Positions 23,882 through 32,022 of a stretch of 64,000 bases of DNA are shown here, one piece after another. Position 1 is the stretch's first letter. Each line of letters begins with the position of its first letter. This DNA is from Caenicola sp034331105 (GTDB lineage: Bacteria; Synergistota; Synergistia; Synergistales; Synergistaceae), in assembly GCA_034331105.1 (NCBI GenBank), contig JAXQGB010000012.1, positions 1-64,000 on the forward strand. The letters run 5' to 3'. The translations under genes and the position numbers were made by a program. The notes below the pieces were generated by a model. It was not told where the DNA came from. It was given only the letters and a program-made list of their open reading frames with translations, and searched no databases.

Positions 23882-23901
23882 CTCACGTCTTGATCAGATG
23901 T

Positions 23902-24015
23902 TCAGCGCACAGCGACCGGACACCGATCCCGCGAGTCGGGATCCGTGCATGGATAAGAGTACACTGCAACAGAAAGGTCAATATGTCCTGTTATTTCAAC
24001 AAATTTCTTTTTCAT
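23902..24015 (-). CDS. 37-residue leader peptide candidate
   Basis: ORF in the leader of the 22553-23809 ligase. It has a ribosome site (GAAGGGGG) eight bases before ATG and a promoter 38 bases upstream. The peptide starts MKKKFVEITGHID and ends with a Tyr-Ser-Tyr-Pro-Cys stretch and RCPVAVR. Its stop lies 20 bases before the terminator stem, so a ribosome on this ORF could influence the hairpin. The part encoding the C-terminal third contains the GATCCCG/CGGGATC stem. Whether peptide or RNA structure matters is not known. Confidence 0.45.
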   Translation of the reverse strand: MKKKFVEITGHIDLSVAVYSYPCTDPDSRDRCPVAVR

Positions 24016-24052
24016 GTCCGGTGCCCCCTTCGCTCGTACGACATTGCGCGTA

Positions 24053-24081
24053 AGTTTAAATAATATTTCAGAGATTGTCAA
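24053..24081 (-). promoter_or_regulatory. promoter of the first paaK leader transcript
   Basis: TTGACA (24076-24081), 17 bases, TAAACT (24053-24058) on the minus strand; predicted start about 24046. Confidence 0.7.
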
Positions 24082-24117
24082 GCCCAAAAAGAGTTACTAT
24101 TTTACCGCTTTTCGATG

Positions 24118-25407
24118 CTAAACTTTAGCGTCGTGAGGCTCCTTGTGTCTTTTTATGCGGACTGCCTTGCCCTCCGAACGGGGGACTGTGTCAGGTTCGG
24201 CAATACTTACCTCGATATTTACGCCCAGGCTGTCTTTCAGACGTTTCTTTGTCTCATTCCTGATGTGTTCAACTTCCCCCGGATCACTCTCCGGAGCTCG
24301 TTCGCATGTGATCTCGATCTCATCCATTCCATCCTTTTTCCAGACATCTATGATGAAATTGGGAGTCAGGTCCTTGACTCTGCACAGAGCTGCCTCGACC
24401 TGTGACGGGAAGACATTGACGCCCCTTATTATGAGCATGTCGTCTGTTCTTCCTCCTATCCTGTCTATGCGGACGCTTGGATCACCGCAGGGACAGGGTC
24501 CGGGAAGGATCCTGGTACGGTCCCTCGTACGGTAGCGTATTATGGGATAGGCTTCCTTCTTTATCGAAGTCAGCACAAGTTCGCCCTCTTCGCCATCTTC
24601 CATGTTTTTCAGCGTATCAGGATGTATTATCTCGGGCAGGAATGCCTCGTCATTTACATGCAGTCCGCTCTGATGGATGCACTCCATCGCTACTCCCGGG
24701 CCCATTGCTTCGCTCAGGCCGTAAATATCCAGAGCCTTGATGCCCAGTTTCTCTTCAAGGCGTTTTCTAAGGCCCTCGGACCACGGTTCCGCTCCCAGTA
24801 TTCCTATCTTGAGTTTTGTTCCCCCATTGGAGAAACGGTCAGGATCTATGTCGTCCCAAACTTCAGATATGCGAAGGGCGAATGAAGGTGTACATGCCAA
24901 TGCTGTAACGCCCAGTTCCTTGATCATCCTTACCTGCTTTTCGGTGGCTCCTCCCGAAGCAGGGATGACAGCCAAGCCGCGGTGCTCTCCTGCGTAATGC
25001 ATACCAAGACCTCCCGTAAACAGACCATATCCATAAGAGACCTGGAGAGTATCCCACTCATCCAGCCCTGCAAGCCCGAGGCACCAGGCGCCGCATTCGC
25101 TCCACATCTTTACGTCGTTCTGTGTGTAGCAGACCACCGTAGGGTTCCCTGTGGTCCCTGAAGTAGCATGAAAACGAACCACATGCTTTCTGTCAACATT
25201 CAGCCAGCCGAGAGGATAGTGCTTCTGCAGATCCTGTTTCGTCGTGTAGGGAAGGAGCTGCATGTCCCGTGCTGTCTTTATGTGTTCAGGTTTAACACCA
25301 TACTCCTTCATCTTTTGGGCATAGGGGTGATCTCTCTCTGCCATTTTTTCCAGTGTGTAACGGATCCTCGATATTTTTGTCTCAACATTTCTTATTACAA
25401 GTTTCAT
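24118..25407 (-). CDS. paaK: phenylacetate-CoA ligase family enzyme, paralogue
   Basis: Second adenylate-forming arylacetate-CoA ligase, 429 residues. Motifs equal those of its neighbour: FHATSGTTGNPTVVCYT, DIYGLSEAMGPGVAMEC, YRTRDRT and GRTDDMLIIRGVNVFPS. An open frame runs up to 25494, but ATG 25407 has AGGAGG seven bases away and gives the family N-terminus. It has its own leader with small ORF, terminator and promoter, so the two ligases are separately transcribed. Two copies suggest different aryl substrates (for example phenylacetate versus indoleacetate); which is which cannot be read from the sequence. Confidence 0.93.
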   Translation of the reverse strand: MKLVIRNVETKISRIRYTLEKMAERDHPYAQKMKEYGVKPEHIKTARDMQLLPYTTKQDLQKHYPLGWLNVDRKHVVRFHATSGTTGNPTVVCYTQNDVKMWSECGAWCLGLAGLDEWDTLQVSYGYGLFTGGLGMHYAGEHRGLAVIPASGGATEKQVRMIKELGVTALACTPSFALRISEVWDDIDPDRFSNGGTKLKIGILGAEPWSEGLRKRLEEKLGIKALDIYGLSEAMGPGVAMECIHQSGLHVNDEAFLPEIIHPDTLKNMEDGEEGELVLTSIKKEAYPIIRYRTRDRTRILPGPCPCGDPSVRIDRIGGRTDDMLIIRGVNVFPSQVEAALCRVKDLTPNFIIDVWKKDGMDEIEITCERAPESDPGEVEHIRNETKKRLKDSLGVNIEVSIAEPDTVPRSEGKAVRIKRHKEPHDAKV

Positions 25408-25479
25408 TTCTCTTCCTCCTCGGGGTCTATGTGAATTTTTAATAATTCCTTTGTTCTTCGCTGCATAAGGGTACCAAAA

Positions 25480-25511
25480 AAGCAGGGCCCGCATTTATGC
25501 GGGCCCTGCTT
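25480..25511 (-). terminator. terminator in the second paaK leader
   Basis: Perfect 15-bp stem AAGCAGGGCCCGCAT with a two-base centre, followed by T5 on the minus strand, 73 bases before the ligase ATG. Confidence 0.88.
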
Positions 25512-25559
25512 CAACGGCGATTTACGCAACGATACTGTTATCCGGTCGATCCGTCCGAA

Positions 25560-25661
25560 TCATGCAGTCCGAGCGCAGATCCCGTGAAGGGGACCCGCGC
25601 CGATAAAGGAGAACTGCGTAACATTGCCACAAGTTGTGATCCTGTAATTGATATGTGTCAT
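25560..25661 (-). CDS. 33-residue leader peptide candidate
   Basis: ORF in the leader of the 24118-25407 ligase, with GAGGAGG nine bases before ATG. The peptide reads MTHINYRITTCGNVTQFSF... and ends ICARTA. Its distal part encodes a GGTCCC/GGGATC stem comparable to that in the first leader, and in both a Cys codon follows the stem. A terminator lies 49 bases after the stop. Likeness of the two leaders argues for function, but the sensed signal is unknown. Confidence 0.45.
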   Translation of the reverse strand: MTHINYRITTCGNVTQFSFIGAGPLHGICARTA

Positions 25662-25714
25662 GTCCCAGTGCCTCCTCTCGACTTCAGTTCGTTGTTTTAA
25701 TGATGTTGGGGGTA

Positions 25715-25743
25715 ATTTTATTCACCTTTTGGATAATTGTCAA
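25715..25743 (-). promoter_or_regulatory. promoter of the second paaK leader transcript
   Basis: TTGACA (25738-25743), 17 bases, TAAAAT (25715-25720) on the minus strand. It lies across the last codons of the barstar gene. Confidence 0.75.
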
Positions 25744-26062
25744 CCCTAATGTCCAATTTTGTTGTCCTGTCTTCGTTTAAATTATCTTCTTTCAACTCAA
25801 TATCGACATCAAGGCATTGATTCTCATCAGCGGCTTCCCGAAAAGTGTCCAAAAGAGATCCCCCATATGTACCCAGATTTATAATTATCATTTCCGGATT
25901 TTTGATAGTTATCTTTTTTTGCGAAGTGTCAGTTGAAAGCAGGTCCCACAAAGCATCCAGATTCATGCCGTAATAATCGGGCAGGGACAATTTTCTTTTT
26001 ATGTACAGATGAGCAGTTTCTCTGTCCTTCATTTTTGATCCGTTCAATTTGATCTCGATCAT
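25718..26062 (-). CDS. barstar-family ribonuclease inhibitor
   Basis: Cytoplasmic inhibitor of 114 residues in the barstar family (PF01337-like). The conserved segment LPDYYGMNLDALWDLL (about 27-42) forms the barnase-binding region, and the strand that follows (ITIKNPEMI) fits the fold. It begins nine bases after the barnase gene, the expected immunity partner placement. A C-terminal extension of about 20 residues exceeds the usual 90-residue size. The promoter of the downstream paaK leader overlaps its 3' end. Confidence 0.88.
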   Translation of the reverse strand: MIEIKLNGSKMKDRETAHLYIKRKLSLPDYYGMNLDALWDLLSTDTSQKKITIKNPEMIIINLGTYGGSLLDTFREAADENQCLDVDIELKEDNLNEDRTTKLDIRVDNYPKGE

Positions 26063-26071
26063 TTTATTCGC

Positions 26072-26560
26072 CTAATATAACCTTTCAAAATTCCTGTAAT
26101 GGTCGCCTGAATAGAAAATAAGTCCGTCGTTGGAATAGACTATCCTCTCCGGCCCGCGATATCCTCCGTTGTAGTTGATATCACATTCAAAATATTTTCG
26201 GCCGCTTGCCTTCGGCAGGAGGCCCTCCCTGTTGCCGAAAAGGTCTCCTCCGATAGATTGTCTGTCAGTGACCTGCCAGAGATTTCCCTTGTTGCTCTCC
26301 CAGCCGGCAGCCTGTGCATCTTTTTTTGTAATATAGTTCGGCGGCAAAGAACCAAATTTATGTATATATTCTGCCACATCATCCTTTGTTGAATAGCCTG
26401 CATCCTTTTTTACCTGATCAGCAGCCTCATTTTGGACCGAGATGACAGTACTATCGGCAGACATCTCTTTCTTTGCGTTTGATAGGTATATACTTCCAAA
26501 TACTAAAAGGGCAACTGCCAATATTGCCGTAAACCATTTGGTAAGCTTTATTTTCTCCAT
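26072..26560 (-). CDS. secreted barnase-type ribonuclease
   Basis: Guanyl-specific ribonuclease of 162 residues. An N-terminal signal or anchor (KWFTAILAVALLVFGSIYL) is followed by the barnase domain from about residue 58 (DDVAEYIHKFGSLPPNYITKK). Catalytic residues are visible: general base Glu 125 (YFECDINY), Arg 139 (RGPERIVYS) and general acid His 154 (YSGDHYRNF). It is co-transcribed with barstar downstream and a zinc metallopeptidase upstream (12-base gap). Likely exported to degrade RNA for food or competition; barstar protects the cytoplasm. Confidence 0.95.
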   Translation of the reverse strand: MEKIKLTKWFTAILAVALLVFGSIYLSNAKKEMSADSTVISVQNEAADQVKKDAGYSTKDDVAEYIHKFGSLPPNYITKKDAQAAGWESNKGNLWQVTDRQSIGGDLFGNREGLLPKASGRKYFECDINYNGGYRGPERIVYSNDGLIFYSGDHYRNFERLY

Positions 26561-26572
26561 CGGACGTTTCTC

Positions 26573-27418
26573 CTATAGATTTGCATCTGAGACATCAAAA
26601 GTGTTCCCACCTCTTATAGTTCCGGAGACATATCCTTTGTTAAACCAACGCTTGCGCTGCTCCGACGTTCCGTGCGTAAAGCTGTCAGGCACAACACGCC
26701 CATATTCAATTTTTTGGATACGATCGTCACCGACTGCGCTGGCTGCATTTAAAGCTTCTTCAATATCACCTTCGTCAAGAATGTTGATTCTTTCTGCAAA
26801 ATGTGCCCAAACTCCGGCATAATAATCTGCCTGCAGTTCCATGCGAACAAGATATCTTTTAAAGTCTTTTTCACTCATTCGTGATTGCAGGGAATAGACC
26901 TTTTCGATCGTACCAAGGGAGTTTTGCACATGATGCCCTATCTCGTGTGCGATGACATATGCCATGGCAAAATCACCCGGGGCATGAAATCTCTCGTTCA
27001 ATTCAGTGAAAAAACTCAGGTCAATGTAGACTGATTGATCTTGCGGACAGTAAAAAGGGCCTGTTGAAGAACCCGCAGTGCCACAGGCTGATTCTACTGC
27101 GCCTGAATATAAGACAAGTTTGGGTTTGATGTAGTTGATATTTTCTTTACCCAATAATTCTGTCCATACATTCTCAGTTTCTGCCAGGACTACAGATGCG
27201 AACTCGGCAAGTTCATCTGTTTCCGCTGTTTGGACATATGAAGAATTCTGCTGGTTTTGTACTTGGATGTTGTTGATAACTGCAGTCGGATCTCCGCCCA
27301 TAAACATGACGACCAGGATAAGTATTACTGTTCCTATCCCTCCGCCTGCAATACCTTTTATGGAACGACCACGCCGGTCTTCAACATTCTGACTGGTCCT
27401 TCTTCCGCGCCACTGCAT
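26573..27418 (-). CDS. YpfJ-type neutral zinc metallopeptidase
   Basis: Membrane-anchored protein of 281 residues in the COG2321 (YpfJ) zinc metallopeptidase family. The N-terminus MQWRGRRTSQNVEDRRG and the following single helix (about 25-42) are family hallmarks; the zinc site HEIGHHVQ lies near residue 158-165, and SEQRKRWFNKGY near the C-terminus is conserved. Substrate not known for the family. First gene of the three-gene operon with barnase and barstar. Confidence 0.93.
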   Translation of the reverse strand: MQWRGRRTSQNVEDRRGRSIKGIAGGGIGTVILILVVMFMGGDPTAVINNIQVQNQQNSSYVQTAETDELAEFASVVLAETENVWTELLGKENINYIKPKLVLYSGAVESACGTAGSSTGPFYCPQDQSVYIDLSFFTELNERFHAPGDFAMAYVIAHEIGHHVQNSLGTIEKVYSLQSRMSEKDFKRYLVRMELQADYYAGVWAHFAERINILDEGDIEEALNAASAVGDDRIQKIEYGRVVPDSFTHGTSEQRKRWFNKGYVSGTIRGGNTFDVSDANL

Positions 27419-27530
27419 TGTGTCATCCCCCTGATTTTATTGCTCAAAATCGAATTAGTTTATCAGCACTTTAAACAAAATAGACAAATAATACAACTGT
27501 CAATATACTGACAAAGGATGAAATTGTGCT

Positions 27531-28631
27531 TTATGGACGGATGAAGTTGATCGCCTCCCGGTATATCTTCATGAATTTTTCCATGAGCAGGGTGTTCTCT
27601 TCAGGAAGTCCTATGGTGATCCTTATTATCCCCTTGCCCCTGAAACGGAGAAGGCGGACTATGATACCCTCTTCAAGCAGGCCGTCCCTGAGGCGGACTG
27701 AAGCATCCCCAAGCGGAAGAAGGATAAAATTGGTCTGTGAGGGGATAAATTTTATGTCATTCGAATTGAAGAAATCATAAAACCTTTTTTTCTCATTTTT
27801 TGCCATCTCAATGCTCTCAGTCAAAAACCCGGTGTCTTCAAGCGCGGCCTCTGCCCCTGCAGCGGCAGGAACTGATACAACATAAGGTTCCCTGACCTTG
27901 TAAAGGTATTTCATCAGCTCTGCGTCCCCTGCTATCCATCCGACCCTGAGACCTGCCAGCCCATATACTTTTGAAAAAGTCCTGCAGACCATCAGGTTTG
28001 GATATTCGTTTAGCAGTGTCAGCCCATCAGCTGTATTTTCATCGGCAAATTCTATATATGCCTCGTCAAGGACGAACAGGACCTTTTCGGGGATGGCATC
28101 GAGCATTTTCCTAATATCACATATACCTGTGCCGTTTCCTGTCGGATTGTTGGGATTGCAGAAGACGACCATCCTGGTCTTTTCTGTCACAGCCTCAATA
28201 AATCCGTCTGTGTCCAGCTCCATATTCTCTGTCATCGGGACCTTTACGGCCCTGCCTCCCATTATCTCAGCCATCTCGGCGTAAACAGAGAAGGTCAGCT
28301 CACCGCACACCACCTCGTCTCCGGGTTCGATGAAGGCTCGGCCAAGCATCGTAAATACTCCGTCAAGACCGTTGCCTACCACGAACTGATCCGCAGTCAT
28401 GCCATGTTTGCGGGCAAGCTTCTCCCTCAATCTGTCACATCTGCTGTCGCCGTACCTGTTGCATTCTGAAACGGCATTTTTTATCGCCTCAACAGCCTTT
28501 CTTGAAACTCCGAGGTTGTTTTCGTTCGAAGAGATGCGGACAAGTTCCGGTAATACAGGCCCCGGATCATACTCTTCCATGTCTCTTATATTAGGACGTG
28601 CAATGCTGTAGAAAAGCTCTTTTTTGTTCAT
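27531..28631 (-). CDS. hisC: histidinol-phosphate aminotransferase
   Basis: PLP-dependent aminotransferase, 366 residues, converting imidazole acetol-phosphate and glutamate to L-histidinol phosphate. Fold-type I marks: NNPTG (CNPNNPTGNGTG), the DEAYIEF segment, the PLP lysine in TFSKVYGLAGLRVGW and the C-terminal arginine region (RFRGKGIIRITIG). The ribosome site GAGGAG lies just before ATG. It follows a HAD phosphatase gene by three bases and is divergent from the hisZGBA-IE-HF operon. Confidence 0.93.
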   Translation of the reverse strand: MNKKELFYSIARPNIRDMEEYDPGPVLPELVRISSNENNLGVSRKAVEAIKNAVSECNRYGDSRCDRLREKLARKHGMTADQFVVGNGLDGVFTMLGRAFIEPGDEVVCGELTFSVYAEMAEIMGGRAVKVPMTENMELDTDGFIEAVTEKTRMVVFCNPNNPTGNGTGICDIRKMLDAIPEKVLFVLDEAYIEFADENTADGLTLLNEYPNLMVCRTFSKVYGLAGLRVGWIAGDAELMKYLYKVREPYVVSVPAAAGAEAALEDTGFLTESIEMAKNEKKRFYDFFNSNDIKFIPSQTNFILLPLGDASVRLRDGLLEEGIIVRLLRFRGKGIIRITIGLPEENTLLMEKFMKIYREAINFIRP

Positions 28632-28634
28632 CTC

Positions 28635-29438
28635 TTACTCCTCCTCGATGAGGGAAATTATCTCTTTCACAGCGTTTTCGGTGTGGTCGTAAATATATTC
28701 TGCTTCCGGAAGAAGTGCTCCGATAGCCACAAAATGACCTTTTCCGAATGCTGCCTGTGCCTTCATATCGCTGCCGGTATCACCGAAAAAGACGGGGTCA
28801 ACACACCCAAGCCTCTTTGAAAGCAGTTCCAGTCCCTCCGGCGATGGTTTGTAAATTCCTGTATCGCTGTGTATTATCCTGTCATCAGGAAAATCCTGCC
28901 ACCCCAGAGCATTTTTGGCAAGATGCCACTCAGCGAGGTTCCTCCCGGTGTAAACACCTACGGGAAGCGGCAATTCTTCCCAATGGGAACCCAGCATCGG
29001 TATCTCCAGCCTGTAAAGTCCGGGGGCTTCTTCAGTGCCGAAGTAAAGTTCAGCACACATTTTCCTTACGGCATCTCTGGGCACAGGAGCGCCGTACCTG
29101 GCACTTATCCATGATATGACATCTGAGCTGAAAGTTCCAAGCTCCTCGCTGAGTCTTTGTGGTGAAGGAAGTGCCGCTGAAAGATCCTTCTTTCCGCTGT
29201 AAGCAGCTATTGAAAGCATCGTCCATGCGATGTCGTAGTCATCATTGAATGACCCGTGTCTTTTAAATACCCTTTCGTGTTCGGAAGTATAACCTACAGA
29301 ATCGGTCGTTCCTCCGCAGACCGATTCCCATCCCTTCTGTATTCCCTGTCGGATCACCTCGGGAAAAGATCTCTCAACATTGAGCAAAACTCCGTCGACA
29401 TCAAATATCAATGCGTCGGGGATAAAGTCGATTTTCAT
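28635..29438 (-). CDS. HAD-superfamily phosphatase, candidate histidinol-phosphate phosphatase
   Basis: Haloacid-dehalogenase hydrolase of 267 residues. Motif I is LIFDVDGVLLNVE (nucleophile Asp 14), motif II the VYTGRN threonine, motif III a lysine in GIYKPSPEGLELL and motif IV FFGDTGSDMKAQ. It shares an operon with hisC (three-base gap, hisC second). The hisB gene in this window encodes only the dehydratase, and no PHP-type hisK is present, so this enzyme is a good candidate for the missing histidinol-phosphatase step. That assignment rests on context; HAD substrates vary widely. Confidence 0.8.
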   Translation of the reverse strand: MKIDFIPDALIFDVDGVLLNVERSFPEVIRQGIQKGWESVCGGTTDSVGYTSEHERVFKRHGSFNDDYDIAWTMLSIAAYSGKKDLSAALPSPQRLSEELGTFSSDVISWISARYGAPVPRDAVRKMCAELYFGTEEAPGLYRLEIPMLGSHWEELPLPVGVYTGRNLAEWHLAKNALGWQDFPDDRIIHSDTGIYKPSPEGLELLSKRLGCVDPVFFGDTGSDMKAQAAFGKGHFVAIGALLPEAEYIYDHTENAVKEIISLIEEE

Positions 29439-29480
29439 AAATTATTCCTCCAATATTTGCAAAAGAGACAAACGCGTGTT

Positions 29481-29509
29481 ATTATATAGCCCGTTTGTAA
29501 AACTATCAA
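29481..29509 (-). promoter_or_regulatory. promoter of the HAD phosphatase-hisC operon
   Basis: TTGATA (29504-29509), 17 bases, perfect TATAAT (29481-29486) on the minus strand, in the intergenic space shared with the divergent hisZ operon. Confidence 0.75.
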
Positions 29510-29609
29510 GCTATCAGTTTAACTAAGTAAAATGATATTAAGAATGATCATCTTAGCTGCCATTATGATTTTACCTTATCACATCTGCAGGAGGAAACGG
29601 AGAATTGAC

Positions 29610-30815
29610 ATGAACACAAACCCCAAAGGCTGCAGCAACATCGGAGGACCGGCCGCGGCAAGGCTTGAATACTGCCGCAACATGGCACTCAAAATTTTCT
29701 CTACTTACGGTTACAGGCCATTCAGCCCATCAGAGCTCCAGCTGGTCGAGGATGTATGGGACAAACTTTCGAAATCAAGAGCCAGGCGCCTGATAGCTCT
29801 CAACTCACCATTCGGAGAGCCATGTGTGCTGAGGGGCGATCTTACCCTTTCCGCTGTCGCTTATCTGAGCAGCCATTATGAAGAAAATGAACGGCCCTTG
29901 AGGCTTTGCTATGCAGACAGGGTATTTTCGGTCCCAGCTCCTCCCAAAAGTAATCTTGAAGAAAACCAGGTGGGCATAGAGCTGATAGGATGGGAAGGCT
30001 CAGGCACCGATGCTGAGGTCATCTCGCTTCTTCTCAGGACACTTGATGAACTTTCTATAGAAAAATCGATCGTTGTGATCGGGGACATGTCAGTTATCGC
30101 AAAGCTTTTTGAAGGACTTCCGGAAAAGAGCGCAGAAGAATTGGTCAGCGCGCTTCAGGATGGTTCATACACAACATATTCAAGGATCCTGGACAATACC
30201 GAGACAGACGAAAAGCGGCGGAAGATACTCAAGGCCCTGCCCTTGCTCAAGGGCGACTGTTCAGTGATAGCTGAGGCAATGCTTATGATGGATGACACCT
30301 CGGTCCTGATGCCCCTCAAAAAACTGTGCGATTCACTATGCAAGCTCGGATATTCCGAGAGGATCCGAATAGACCTTGGTTTCATCCGTGATCTTGGTTA
30401 CTACAGCGGCCCGATATTCAACGCCTATTCTTCTGTTACAGCTTCGCTTCTTGGTGGCGGGGGCAGATATGACGGGCTCCTTGCCAAGGTGGGAATGGAG
30501 GGGGAGGCCTCAGGCTTCGCACTGAACATCAAGGAACTTGCCGATCACTGTGTTGATGGGTCCCCTTCGCCAAAGATCATGCTCTGGTGCGGATGCAGCG
30601 ATCCTGCTGACGGACTGCGGTATGCCGATGGATTGTACAAAAAGGGAATATCCTTCGAATTGAGCTGGACTGCAGATAAAAACGAGTCGATCAATATTGC
30701 CGGACTGCGAAAATATAGGTATTGGGCCGATTTTTCATCGAAACAGGTAACAAATCTGCTCACGGGACAAATTACAGATCTGGCAGATTTTGACAGGGAG
30801 GTCCTATCATGCTGA
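29610..30815 (+). CDS. hisZ: ATP phosphoribosyltransferase regulatory subunit
   Basis: HisZ, a catalytically inactive class II histidyl-tRNA-synthetase homologue, about 401 residues, that forms the hetero-octamer with short HisG. Synthetase-like remnants include FRPFSPSELQLVEDVWDKL near the N-terminus and GLGGGGRYDGLLAKVG-like glycine-rich motif (LLGGGGRYDGLL, about 307-318). An upstream extension to 29532 is open, but ATG 29610 follows a GGAG site. First gene of a tight operon; hisG overlaps its end by seven bases. Presence of HisZ agrees with the short HisG next to it. Confidence 0.88.
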   Translation: MNTNPKGCSNIGGPAAARLEYCRNMALKIFSTYGYRPFSPSELQLVEDVWDKLSKSRARRLIALNSPFGEPCVLRGDLTLSAVAYLSSHYEENERPLRLCYADRVFSVPAPPKSNLEENQVGIELIGWEGSGTDAEVISLLLRTLDELSIEKSIVVIGDMSVIAKLFEGLPEKSAEELVSALQDGSYTTYSRILDNTETDEKRRKILKALPLLKGDCSVIAEAMLMMDDTSVLMPLKKLCDSLCKLGYSERIRIDLGFIRDLGYYSGPIFNAYSSVTASLLGGGGRYDGLLAKVGMEGEASGFALNIKELADHCVDGSPSPKIMLWCGCSDPADGLRYADGLYKKGISFELSWTADKNESINIAGLRKYRYWADFSSKQVTNLLTGQITDLADFDREVLSC

Positions 30816-31450
30816 CTTTTGCTCTGCCCACAGGGCGTTCGCTTGAAGAATGTATAGAAATATTGGAAGGGTCGGGGCTCCCTGTCGAAAAACTTAAAAA
30901 TCGCGGAAGAAACCTCGTCATTGACGAAGGAAGTTTTCGTTATCTGCTTTCAAAACCCTCAGACGTTCCGGCAATGGTGCACTACGGAGCCGCGGACCTG
31001 GCTATCGCAGGAAATGATGTTGTAGAGGAATCGGGCATCTCCCTTGTGGAACTGCTGGATACCGGACGGGGAAAATGTTTTATGGCTGTAGCCGGCACCA
31101 AGAGAGTTGCAGAAAAATTCAACGGCAACACCTGCAGCCTGATGGGTCTGAAGGTCGCAACAAAATATACAAGGATCGCTGAGAACACTTTCAACTCATG
31201 GGGAGTCCAGATCAAGATACTCAAGCTTAACGGTTCGGTTGAACTTGCCCCTGCTCTCGGCCTGAGCGACTGCATCTTCGACATCGTCCAGACAGGCAGC
31301 ACCCTCAAAGCCAACGGGCTGATGGTGATCAAGGAGACGGCTCCTGTCTCCCTTCGACTAGTGGCAGGCTCGGGATCAGTGCAGCTTAGATGGCGTTCAA
31401 TGTTCGGAGTGGTAAATGCCATAGAAAATTATGTAAAAGGAGCTGCATGA
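30809..31450 (+). CDS. hisG: ATP phosphoribosyltransferase, short form
   Basis: First committed step of histidine synthesis: ATP plus PRPP to phosphoribosyl-ATP. It has 213 residues, the short form lacking the C-terminal regulatory domain, hence needing HisZ. Motifs: ALPTGRSLEE at the start, GAADLAIAGNDVVEES, and the PRPP loop DIVQTGSTLKANGL (about 152-165). Overlaps hisZ upstream and hisB downstream (ATGA), so translation is coupled along the operon. Confidence 0.95.
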   Translation: MLTFALPTGRSLEECIEILEGSGLPVEKLKNRGRNLVIDEGSFRYLLSKPSDVPAMVHYGAADLAIAGNDVVEESGISLVELLDTGRGKCFMAVAGTKRVAEKFNGNTCSLMGLKVATKYTRIAENTFNSWGVQIKILKLNGSVELAPALGLSDCIFDIVQTGSTLKANGLMVIKETAPVSLRLVAGSGSVQLRWRSMFGVVNAIENYVKGAA

Positions 31451-32022
31451 GCATGAAAAAAGAGACTCTAAGGAAGACCAGTGAGACTGAGATCGAAGTT
31501 TCTCTCGAATTTCCGGGCAAAGAGAGAAAGATAGAGATCGGCTGCGGATTCCTTGCCCACATGGTCGACCTCATGTTCAGCAGGGCAGGCATCGGGATCT
31601 GCCTTAAAGCAAAAGGCGACACTGAGGTTGACTATCACCACCTCGCAGAGGATATAGGGATCGCGTTGGGACAGCTGCTTCGTGAGACAGCAAAAGAGAG
31701 CTGCATCGCACGTTACGGATGGTGCATCCTCCCGATGGACGGCTCGCTCGCAAGGGTGGCTCTTGATTTCAGCGGAAGAGGAGCTTCTTACTTCTCCGGC
31801 TCGTTCCCCTCAGAAAAATGCGGCGACTTTGACATGGAACTTGTCCCCGAATTTTTCAGGGGTTTTGCCAGAGAGGGAGGAATGACCCTCCACATAGCTC
31901 TTCTGGAGACCGATAATTCACACCATGCGGCCGAAGCTGTATTCAAAGGGGTGGGGATGGCGCTCAGGCAGGCTCTTTCACCCTCAGACCGGGCACCAAG
32001 CACAAAGGGGCTCTGGCTGTGA
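31447..32022 (+). CDS. hisB: imidazoleglycerol-phosphate dehydratase
   Basis: Mono-functional IGPD of about 191 residues; no phosphatase domain is fused. Metal-binding His clusters are visible in DYHHLAEDIGIALGQ and DNSHHAAEAVFKGVGMALRQAL, and FLAHMVDLMFSRAGI is present near the N-terminus (the family usually has H-M-L-D). The ATG at 31447 overlaps the hisG stop as ATGA and has AAGGAG four bases away; a second ATG at 31453 is better spaced and also possible. A longer frame to 31390 lies inside hisG. Confidence 0.92.
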   Translation: MSMKKETLRKTSETEIEVSLEFPGKERKIEIGCGFLAHMVDLMFSRAGIGICLKAKGDTEVDYHHLAEDIGIALGQLLRETAKESCIARYGWCILPMDGSLARVALDFSGRGASYFSGSFPSEKCGDFDMELVPEFFRGFAREGGMTLHIALLETDNSHHAAEAVFKGVGMALRQALSPSDRAPSTKGLWL

